Source: Patescibacteria group bacterium (lineage in GTDB: Bacteria > Patescibacteriota > Minisyncoccia > Portnoybacterales > GWB1-42-6). From it: a stretch of 27,643 nucleotides of DNA. The position numbers and the translations under genes were made by a program. Numbering within the stretch: the first letter of the stretch is position 1; each line of letters opens with the position of its first letter. The notes beneath the pieces are model-generated. The model ran no database searches. It was not told where the DNA came from and saw nothing but the letters and a program-made list of their open reading frames with translations. Below, in pieces: positions 1 through 5,367 of the stretch. The stretch is from NCBI GenBank assembly GCA_018826025.1, contig JAHKAK010000007.1, forward strand, positions 1 to 27,643, read 5' to 3'.

Positions 1-38
1 AGCAAATCAAAGAAAAACATATACAATCAGCTAACACG

Positions 39-115
39 CTATATCCGGCTGCGGCTTCACGGAAGCCTCCGCTTAAATTCTGCTCCGCTTCGCTCCGCAG
101 AACTTCGGATATAGC
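39..115. repeat. palindromic spacer element
   Basis: The ends GCTATATCCG (39-48) and CGGATATAGC (106-115) are a perfect 10-bp inverted repeat. Inside it is a second hairpin, TTCTGC...GCAGAA, around 79-102. The rest of 1-184 holds only short hairpins such as TCCCGCA...TGCGGGA near 149-170 and no credible reading frame. It is probably a non-coding mobile or REP-like palindrome; nothing links it to a known family. Confidence 0.5.
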
Positions 116-184
116 GATACGTTGCACAAAATCGCTCGCAGAGTTTATCCCGCACTTGATGCGGGACTCGCTATTTTCCGTAAA

Positions 185-214
185 TTGACTTATTTTTCAT
201 AAATATGCTATTCT
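185..214 (+). promoter_or_regulatory. promoter of hicBA
   Basis: The -35 TTGACT (185-190) and -10 TATTCT (209-214) are separated by 18 bases and lie 26 bases before the hicB start. This is a good match to a housekeeping sigma-70 promoter, and it is the only good one seen before hicB. Confidence 0.6.
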
Positions 215-240
215 AACAACATACGAAATAAGCAAAAACT

Positions 241-465
241 ATGCGCAAAATTAATTTAAAATCTGTGGTTTGGAAAGAAGGAAAGTACTATGTTTCCCAG
301 TGTTTAGATGTGGAGGTTTCTAGTTTTGGGAAAACAAAAAAAGAATCTCTGGATATGTTGCAAGAAGCGTTGGAATTGTATTTTGAGGATATGCCTGTAC
401 CCAAAAAGTCAGCGATAAAAAAACCTGTTCTTGCTTCAGTACAGTTACAACTTCAACATGCCTAA
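241..465 (+). CDS. hicB: HicB-type antitoxin
   Basis: This 74-residue protein resembles the small HicB antitoxins that neutralise the HicA mRNA interferase. Visible features are the N-terminal beta segment VVWKEGKYYVSQCLDVEVSSFGKT followed by an acidic helix (KKESLDMLQEALELYFED), the usual HicB partial RNase-H-like layout. The tail is short and basic, without an obvious helix-turn-helix, so repression of its own promoter is uncertain. It is the first gene of a two-gene operon behind the promoter at 185-214, and its last codons overlap the hicA start by 8 bases, which suggests translational coupling. No strong Shine-Dalgarno site precedes the ATG. Family assignment is from sequence pattern only. 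Confidence 0.75.
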   Translation: MRKINLKSVVWKEGKYYVSQCLDVEVSSFGKTKKESLDMLQEALELYFEDMPVPKKSAIKKPVLASVQLQLQHA

Positions 466-670
466 ACCCTTTCCTCTTAAAACAGCGCTAAAAGTCCTTT
501 CAAAAAAGGGTTTCTTTTTTGTCTCCCAAAACGGTTCACATGCCAAATACAGGAAAATCGGAAACCCCACGCTTACTGTCATCCTGCCAATTCACGGCAA
601 AGAAATACCATACGGCACTTTCAGGTCTATTTTGCGCCAGTCCAAATTACAACAGGGTGATTTTAAATAG
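458..670 (+). CDS. hicA: HicA-type mRNA interferase toxin
   Basis: This 70-residue HicA-like toxin is predicted to cleave mRNA when HicB is lost. The start chosen is ATG 458 (MPKPFPLKTALKVL). A TTG at 431 would add nine residues wholly inside hicB and lacks a ribosome site. The family pattern is clear: an N-terminal helix, then KKGFFFVSQNGSHAKYRK with the catalytic His at about residue 28, then a hydrophobic strand and IPYGTFRSILRQ. In this family the His in the G-S-H context is the catalytic residue, so the toxin looks intact. Antitoxin-first order is the less common but known arrangement. A terminator follows at 733-763. Confidence 0.8.
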   Translation: MPKPFPLKTALKVLSKKGFFFVSQNGSHAKYRKIGNPTLTVILPIHGKEIPYGTFRSILRQSKLQQGDFK

Positions 671-732
671 AAAAATAAATCAAACTTCGCTTATCGGTAA
701 CCGTTGAGTGGAATAAAATCGGCTATTCCATC

Positions 733-763
733 AAACCCTCATTTTTTCAATGAGGGTTTTTCG
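733..763 (+). terminator. intrinsic terminator after hicBA
   Basis: AAACCCTCATT (733-743) pairs perfectly with AATGAGGGTTT (749-759) across a 5-base loop, and a T-rich stretch follows. It is placed 63 bases after the hicA stop and closes the toxin-antitoxin operon. Confidence 0.7.
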
Positions 764-766
764 TTT

Positions 767-875
767 ACCCCGTTAGAAGTTTTAATAAATATACAATCTG
801 GTTTACTTATAAGCCGCAGGCGATTCGCCCTATTATCAAGAGAGGCAACCGCTTTAGCCGAACTTCTTACGGGGT
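767..875. repeat. inverted-repeat element with ACCCCGTTAGAA ends, copy 1
   Basis: ACCCCGTTAGAAGTT (767-781) and AACTTCTTACGGGGT (861-875) are inverted with one mismatch and bound a 109-bp segment with an inner GGCGATTCGCC palindrome. The right arm supplies the last codons and stop of comEC (KKPRKKFG). A second copy with the same ends lies at 3531-3633. The pattern suggests a miniature inverted-repeat element, but no transposase is present in the window. Confidence 0.6.
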
Positions 876-2401
876 TTTTTATTAAACCGCCAAACAAGCC
901 AAATTAAAATCGCGTAATAGATTCCCCCGCCCAGCCACGACCACTCAAAACTCATTGCCGCCAGCGGAATTTTCGCCAGCAGTTCAATTATTTTTATTTC
1001 GTACGATAAAAATAGCCAGGCCAACCATCCTAAAATCTGGCCCAGCGGCAAAAAAATTAAACCGGCCAAAGCAGATAAGAAACCAGCTAGCATGGTTAAC
1101 GGAATAACCGGTAAAATTAAAATATTGGCTAAGGGCGCGATTAAAGAAAGCTGGCCAAAATTAACGACTAGCAGCGGTAAAACCGCAATTTGCGCGGCCA
1201 AGGTCGTGGCTAAAACTAATTTAACTGATCCTAAAAGTTTGCCGGAAGCCTTTGGCTTAGTTTGGCCATAAACAAACTCTTTTTCCTTGTCTTTTGGCGC
1301 CAGCCACGCCTGTAAAATCGGCGAAATATAAACTAGGCCAAACGTGGCGGCAAAAGATAATTGAAAACCCAAATCCCAAACTAAAACGCGCGGGTTCAAA
1401 TAAACCATTATGGCGCCGGCCAAAACCAAGGCGTTGCGGATTTGATAAAGCCGGCCTACTTGCTGGGCCAGCAGCACCAAAATGCCCATTACCGCCGCGC
1501 GCACCACCGAGGCCGCAGCGCCCGTCATTAAAACAAATAAAATTATCACGCCGACTGAAAGGCCAAAAGAAACCTGCCGGCGCACCATAAAAAAATTAAA
1601 CAGCCCCATCAGCGCCACGGCAATAATTGTTATATTAAAACCCGACAGCGCGATAATATGCGTGGTGCCGGTGCGGGAAAACGCGTCGGATAACTCCGTT
1701 GGCAAACCCCGTTTTTCACCCAAAAGCAGCCCGGCCAAAAACGCCCCTTGCGGTTCAGTTAAAAGTTGACTGATGGATTCTTTAAATTTATTTTTTACGA
1801 ATAAAAGTTTCTCCATCAGCCAATCGCCCTGATTTTGGGCCAAGAGTTTAATTTCCGGAAAATAAATAATAGAAAAAATATCGTCTTTGGCCAAATACTT
1901 TTGATAATCAAAATCCTCGCTTGATCTAGGCGTCACTAATTTTCCGTTTATTTCAATCTTATCGCCATATTGATACATTGGGTATTTTTTCGCGACAACC
2001 AAAATTTTACCGTCGCTTTTTATCCTCTCAATGGAAGCGAAGCCATAGTCAAAAGGTTTAATATTTTCCACTTCCACCGCGTATTTCACGTTATCGCTCC
2101 TGACATCCGGCTCCTCCGCCACCACCCCCATCAAAACAATTTTGCCCTTATCGTTAAATTGTTTAACTAAATTATCGGCGTTTGACGCCGATAGATATCG
2201 CCACGCGCCAGCAACCATCAATATCAGGCAAAACCCCACCACCACAATTTTGGGTTGTTGACCCCACCATATCACCGCCAGTATTATGCCTAAAATCAAA
2301 ATCCCCAACCAAATTAGTTGGGGAAAATTTAACAACGACTGCCCAAAAACGCCAAGAATAAAAGATAAACAGAGAAATAGAAAAATTTGGGATTTAGTCA
2401 T
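854..2401 (-). CDS. comEC: ComEC/Rec2-family DNA uptake channel
   Basis: This is a polytopic inner-membrane protein of 515 residues that carries single-stranded DNA into the cytoplasm during transformation. The N-terminal third has about three membrane helices and a soluble beta-rich region (residues about 70-190, DUF4131-like). The Competence domain follows, with the conserved HIIALSGFNI segment (about residues 248-257) and many hydrophobic helices. The metallo-beta-lactamase-like domain of long ComEC proteins (700 or more residues) is absent, a form I associate with reduced genomes. Its last residues are encoded by the right arm of an inverted-repeat element. With dprA at 23.9 kb it supports natural DNA uptake. 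A weak promoter (TTGTCA, 17 bases, TATCGT) may precede it. Confidence 0.85.
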   Translation of the reverse strand: MTKSQIFLFLCLSFILGVFGQSLLNFPQLIWLGILILGIILAVIWWGQQPKIVVVGFCLILMVAGAWRYLSASNADNLVKQFNDKGKIVLMGVVAEEPDVRSDNVKYAVEVENIKPFDYGFASIERIKSDGKILVVAKKYPMYQYGDKIEINGKLVTPRSSEDFDYQKYLAKDDIFSIIYFPEIKLLAQNQGDWLMEKLLFVKNKFKESISQLLTEPQGAFLAGLLLGEKRGLPTELSDAFSRTGTTHIIALSGFNITIIAVALMGLFNFFMVRRQVSFGLSVGVIILFVLMTGAAASVVRAAVMGILVLLAQQVGRLYQIRNALVLAGAIMVYLNPRVLVWDLGFQLSFAATFGLVYISPILQAWLAPKDKEKEFVYGQTKPKASGKLLGSVKLVLATTLAAQIAVLPLLVVNFGQLSLIAPLANILILPVIPLTMLAGFLSALAGLIFLPLGQILGWLAWLFLSYEIKIIELLAKIPLAAMSFEWSWLGGGIYYAILIWLVWRFNKKPRKKFG

Positions 2402-2437
2402 TAAACGATAGCTGTTGATAAAAATATTGACAAATTA

Positions 2438-2466
2438 TTGACCGAATTTATTGCTCGTGCTATCCT
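2438..2466 (+). promoter_or_regulatory. promoter of candidate small RNA
   Basis: TTGACC (2438-2443), a 17-base spacer and TATCCT (2461-2466) form a good sigma-70 promoter. A second TTGACA lies ten bases further upstream. It points away from comEC and into the structured stretch at 2473-2543, with no reading frame downstream. Confidence 0.6.
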
Positions 2467-2472
2467 ATAAAT

Positions 2473-2543
2473 AGAAAGGTTCCCACCCGCTAACAAGAGC
2501 CCCCGGGCTCTTCCGAAAGGATAGGCGGGTGGGTCGTTTTTAT
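2473..2543 (+). ncRNA. candidate structured small RNA next to DUF3800 gene
   Basis: From the predicted start near 2473 the transcript could fold as a compact three-way junction. The outer stem is CCCACCCGC (2482-2490) with GCGGGTGGG (2525-2533), extended by TA/TA with one bulge. One arm is AAGAGCCC (2495-2502) with GGGCTCTT (2505-2512). A short CC/GG arm is capped by a GAAA tetraloop (2513-2520). A T-run follows (2536-2541), so the RNA seems to end at its own terminator. It converges on the 3' end of the DUF3800 gene. From memory, surveys of bacterial structured RNAs describe several motifs named for their proximity to DUF3800 genes; whether this is one of them cannot be decided here. It could also be only a large terminator. 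Confidence 0.55.
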
Positions 2544-3259
2544 TTATAGCTATAATACTCAATATTTCCTGATTTAAACATCTCAAACTCACTTTTGACT
2601 TTATCATTTATAAGAATAAAAGAACGATCTTCTTTTCTTTCCCATTTAATGGCGATTGCCCACCCGCAATAGTCAGCTATCTGACAATTTATATCTGCCT
2701 TGGCTTGATGAAAATATATTTCAAATGACTTCAAGCATTTTTCCTTCAAATATTTCTTAAGTGTTCTACAAATTAACGACTGCTTTTCTTTTGTAAAAAT
2801 TGCGCCCAAAACAACAATAATTCTGTCCGCGTGTTGAAAATTTGGTCTATTAAAAATATATTGCAATAAGGTCCGGCAAGCACGCTGATAAAATTCAGCG
2901 CCGACTATTCGACGAATCGCTTTTCCTCTTTTTTTATATTCTTCTATGTAAAGGGTTGAGTTAGCCTTATTTTTCTGGGCCACCACCGAATGAATCTCAA
3001 AATCATCTTTGAGGTTTTTTATTATATCAAAAACTTTATTTCTGATATCTTGCGAATCTTCTGTAGCATGAAAAAATTCTTGATCTATGCCATTTTTTAA
3101 AGCACGGTAGCGCAAATCAATAATCTTTTCCCGTTCCCGCACTGGCAAAAAAGTACATAAGCAGGAGAGGACAAAATATTTCGTACCATTCGGGCTAAAG
3201 TCAAAATTTCCAGATTCGTCAACAAATAAATACAAAGTTTTTGAATTATTTTCGCTCAT
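2540..3259 (-). CDS. DUF3800 domain protein
   Basis: This 239-residue protein of the DUF3800 family is thought to adopt an RNase H-like fold; its biochemical activity is not established. Visible signatures are the N-terminal strand LYLFVDESGNFDF with the typical DESG motif (about residues 13-17), FFHATED (about 62-68), EIHSVVAQK (about 88-96) and a C-terminal acidic segment with SFILIND. Length is normal for the family and all acidic positions I would expect are present. It has its own promoter at 3322-3349, but a terminator-like hairpin lies between promoter and start codon. Its 3' end faces the candidate RNA at 2473-2543. DUF3800 genes are often found with mobile or defence genes, which fits the HicBA, methyltransferase and Fic traces nearby. 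Confidence 0.8.
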   Translation of the reverse strand: MSENNSKTLYLFVDESGNFDFSPNGTKYFVLSCLCTFLPVREREKIIDLRYRALKNGIDQEFFHATEDSQDIRNKVFDIIKNLKDDFEIHSVVAQKNKANSTLYIEEYKKRGKAIRRIVGAEFYQRACRTLLQYIFNRPNFQHADRIIVVLGAIFTKEKQSLICRTLKKYLKEKCLKSFEIYFHQAKADINCQIADYCGWAIAIKWERKEDRSFILINDKVKSEFEMFKSGNIEYYSYK

Positions 3260-3266
3260 ATTCTTA

Positions 3267-3305
3267 ACAAAAAACTGCCGTCCCGGCCGAAACCGAGAAA
3301 GCAGT
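3267..3305 (-). terminator. terminator-like hairpin in DUF3800 leader
   Basis: On the minus strand ACTGCTTTCTCGG pairs with CCGGGACGGCAGT over 13 positions (two G-U, one mismatch) and is followed directly by six T residues. It lies after the promoter at 3322-3349 and ends only about ten bases before the ATG at 3259. It would therefore stop transcripts before the gene, acting as an attenuator or releasing an RNA of about 50 nucleotides. Confidence 0.6.
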
Positions 3306-3321
3306 GAGATTAACTATATTA

Positions 3322-3349
3322 ATTATACCAGCGCCAAAAACCTTGTCAA
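3322..3349 (-). promoter_or_regulatory. strong promoter of DUF3800 unit
   Basis: Read on the minus strand, perfect TTGACA (3349-3344) and perfect TATAAT (3327-3322) are separated by 16 bases. The expected start is near 3315, about 55 bases before the DUF3800 ATG. Confidence 0.75.
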
Positions 3350-3401
3350 TAGTTGACACCAAGTCCCTTTTTACGCTAAAAATTACCTTATTTTTCATAT
3401 T

Positions 3402-3530
3402 TTACCTCTCCTCCATAATCTTTATCTCCTCCTCCGTTAAGCCGTATAATTTATACACTTTCTCGTCAATTTTTTTATCGGTTTTGGCGATTTTTAAAAA
3501 ATCCCTCGCCCCGTCACAAACGCTGTATTT
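3402..3530 (-). pseudogene. 3' fragment of a restriction-type DNA methyltransferase
   Basis: An open stretch of about 43 codons ends with KIDEKVYKLYGLTEEEIK and a stop at 3402-3404. The pattern I-D-x-x-V-Y-x-L-Y-G-L-T-E-E-E-I is typical, from memory, of the C-terminal end of Eco57I/TaqI-like N6-adenine methyltransferases and type IIG restriction enzymes. No catalytic NPPY domain is present. The frame stops upstream at the left arm of the inverted-repeat element at 3531, so the rest of the gene is gone. This looks like a remnant cut off by, or next to, the repeat element. Confidence 0.6.
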
Positions 3531-3633
3531 ACCCCGTTAGAAATTATCGGATAATCTTTTAGCTCATAATAAAGCAATCATCTTTAAACAAACTCTCTGC
3601 CATAATAAATTGTCTAATAATTTCTAACGGGGC
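3531..3633. repeat. inverted-repeat element with ACCCCGTTAGAA ends, copy 2
   Basis: CCCCGTTAGAAATTAT (3532-3547) and ATAATTTCTAACGGGG (3617-3632) are a perfect 16-bp inverted repeat around an AT-rich centre. The outermost twelve bases match those of the element at 767-875, while the centres are unrelated. It interrupts the methyltransferase remnant. Confidence 0.65.
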
Positions 3634-3650
3634 TTACCCGTTCGCGCCTG

Positions 3651-3691
3651 CCCCGTAGCGTTCCGCCAGCAGGCGGATCTGCTACCGGGGC
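3651..3691. repeat. GC-rich hairpin
   Basis: CCCCGTAGCGTTCCGCC and GGCGGATCTGCTACCGGGG fold back on each other with a few mismatches around AGCA. There is no T-run, so it is unlikely to be a terminator. It follows directly after the inverted-repeat element. Confidence 0.5.
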
Positions 3692-3715
3692 GAATTAGAC
3701 CATAGCGCGCGGCAC

Positions 3716-4382
3716 GACATTCTGACATTCTTGAGAATGTTGGAATGTCATTTTAAGCTTTCAGATTAGGCAATAACCCTTCAACGGCTCAACCCGTTGA
3801 GCCGTTAGATTTTTTCATAAGACGGCTTGATGAAGTCGGGCTTTGGCGGGTTTCAATACACTACATCCTTACAAACTCCAGTTTTTAAGGATGTTATTGG
3901 TACATCAATGCCCTAATCCATCCCAACGGCTGGCTGAAGTCAGACTTCAGTAGATTTCAAGTTCTCAAGAACTTGGGAATAAAAACTACTAAACAGACTT
4001 CAACTAGAGTTACGGCTCAAGGCCGAGCTAAGCTCGGCTCAAGCCGGTTTGAGCCGTAGCGATAAAAGACGTATCGGACAATTCTATGGAATTGTTCAAT
4101 GAAACACGGGTTCATTTTAACGCGTAGAAAGCGCCTTTTTGCGATCCCTGCTGGATAATCTTGCTGTCTTTTTCCAACTCGTCCAGATAACGGGTGGCCG
4201 TGGCATCCGAAAGTTTATAACACCACGACATACCAACATTCTCAAGTTTGTTGGTATGTTATTGGTACATCAATGCCCTAATCCATTCCCGCCCAAGGCG
4301 GGCAAGCCAGCGGCTGGCTGAAGTCAGGATTCAGCGGGTTTCACAGATTTAACTTTACGGCTCAAGGCGGTTTGAGCCGTAA
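3716..4382. repeat. cluster of duplicated hairpin modules
   Basis: This stretch has almost no coding content. It contains three related ACAT...ATGT hairpins (3716-3749, 3873-3895, 4229-4259) and a 30-bp block repeated identically (3892-3921 and 4257-4286; it starts TGTTATTGGTACATC). A block starting CGGCTGGCTGAAGTCA is repeated (3927-3960, 4311-4343), and three GGCTCAA...TTGAGCC hairpins occur (3783-3806, 4012-4059, 4354-4381). The blocks recur in the same order, so a module of about 190 bp seems to be duplicated and partly decayed. The hairpin stems differ between copies yet remain paired. Small extra hairpins lie at 3959-3974 and 4077-4097. Confidence 0.65.
4112..4231 (-). pseudogene. C-terminal winged-helix fragment of a Fic-like protein
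   Basis: Forty codons read KLSDATATRYLDELEKDSK then IIQQGSQKGAFYALK and stop at 4112-4114. The S-x-A-T-A-T-R-x-L helix followed by a basic wing ending F-Y-x-L resembles the C-terminal winged helix of Fic-family proteins or of a small regulator. There is no Fic HxFx(D/E)GNGR core nearby, so only the tail remains. The frame begins inside one of the duplicated hairpins (4229-4259). It may be a relic trapped in the repeat cluster. Confidence 0.45.
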
Positions 4383-4469
4383 AATGACTTATTATCAGCT
4401 TACTCCAAAAACCCATTCTTTTCAAACTAAAAAACACCAGTTTTAGCTGGCGCATTAAAAATAACATCA

Positions 4470-4588
4470 CCCTAACCCTCTTCTTGAAAAGGAGGGGGGG
4501 AAATTTTAAATCCCTCCTGCCCTTCTTTTAAAAAGGGCGGGGAAATTTTAAAAATCCCCCTTAATCCCCCTTTTTCAAAGGGGGAAAA
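4470..4588. repeat. CCCTCC/AAAGGG spacer repeats after nrdG
   Basis: Runs such as CCCTCTTCTTGAAAAGGAGGG and CCCTTCTTTTAAAAAGGG fold as imperfect hairpins. The last, CCCCCTTTTTCAAAGGGGG (4566-4584), lies just past the nrdG stop. The same style of repeat occurs at 18.2, 19.0, 25.0 and 26.3 kb. The last hairpin might act as a weak terminator for nrdG. Confidence 0.5.
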
Positions 4589-5284
4589 CTACTCGCGGAT
4601 TTCCACCCGATCAAAAAATATTTCCAGCAAGCCGCGCAGCCGGTTAAGCTTGGTTTCATCAAAAGGCTTCTCTTTCATAAAAGCCGCGTCCAAGGTTTTA
4701 ATGGGCTTAAATTGCTGTAAATAATATTTTTTAGCGCCCTGCAGCCACCGGCCAATGCTTAAAATATCTTTGGAGCTTAAAAGCGCCGGCAAAACCGTGG
4801 TGCGAAATTCATAGTCCGGCGCCTGCCGCACCAGCTCCGTGCTTTGCTGAATATTTTCTAAACTAATTTTTTCGCCCGCCACTTTTTTATACTTTTCCAA
4901 CGGCGCCTTAATATCCATGGCGATAAAATCCACCAGCTTGGCCGCCAATAATTTGGCTAACATTTGCGGGTTTGAACCGTTGGTGTCTAATTTCACCAAA
5001 AAACCCATCTCTTTTATCTTTTTAATAAACTCGGGCAAATCAGCAAACAGCGTCGGCTCCCCGCCCGTAAGGCAAACGCCTTCCAATAAGCCTTGGCGCG
5101 TCGCTAAAAAATCTAAAATTTCTTGCTCGCTGATCCTGGGCTGATTTTTAATTTTTTGGGGATCAACTAATTCCGGGTTGTGGCAATAAGGGCACAAAAA
5201 ATTGCAGCCAACCGTAAAAACGGTGGCGGCCACCTGGCCCGGGTAATCAATTAAAGTTAGTTTTTGAATTCCGCCAAAGACCAT
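4589..5284 (-). CDS. nrdG: anaerobic ribonucleotide reductase activating protein (radical SAM)
   Basis: This 231-residue radical SAM enzyme is predicted to use S-adenosylmethionine and an iron-sulfur cluster to install the glycyl radical on NrdD. The cluster motif CxxxCxxC is seen as C27-NFL-C31-PY-C34, followed by HNPEL. GGEPTL (about residues 98-103) is the usual SAM-binding strand. The ORF starts MVFGGIQKLTLIDYPG, a typical opening for this family. It lies downstream of nrdD on the same strand, separated by 83 bp made of two short tandem repeats, and is probably co-transcribed. No Shine-Dalgarno site is visible before the ATG. Confidence 0.88.
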   Translation of the reverse strand: MVFGGIQKLTLIDYPGQVAATVFTVGCNFLCPYCHNPELVDPQKIKNQPRISEQEILDFLATRQGLLEGVCLTGGEPTLFADLPEFIKKIKEMGFLVKLDTNGSNPQMLAKLLAAKLVDFIAMDIKAPLEKYKKVAGEKISLENIQQSTELVRQAPDYEFRTTVLPALLSSKDILSIGRWLQGAKKYYLQQFKPIKTLDAAFMKEKPFDETKLNRLRGLLEIFFDRVEIRE

Positions 5285-5286
5285 TG

Positions 5287-5367
5287 GGTCAGTTGGTCAG
5301 TTGGTCAGTTGGTCAGTTGGTCAGCCATAAAATAAAAACTGATAAACTGATAAACCGATAAACTGAT
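5287..5367. repeat. two 8-bp tandem repeat tracts between nrdD and nrdG
   Basis: GGTCAGTT is repeated 4.75 times (5287-5324) and AAACTGAT four times (5336-5367, one base change). Only about 11 unique bases separate them. Together they fill the whole spacer between the nrdD stop and the nrdG start. Tracts like these can gain or lose units by slippage, which would change the spacing between the two genes. Confidence 0.85.

Noticed and set aside
704..907. 67-residue plus-strand frame after hicA
   Set aside because: It runs through a terminator and an inverted-repeat element and overlaps the comEC end; no ribosome site or protein-like pattern.
2401..2607. 68-residue minus-strand frame between comEC and DUF3800
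   Set aside because: It is read through the structured RNA region and overlaps the DUF3800 end in another frame; residues follow the hairpin.
3264..3398. Minus-strand frame starting MKNKVIFSVKRDL upstream of DUF3800
   Set aside because: It contains the consensus promoter and the leader hairpin, so it is a chance frame rather than a gene.
5287..5367. Possible CRISPR array
   Set aside because: Units are 8 bp with no spacers; these are plain tandem repeats.
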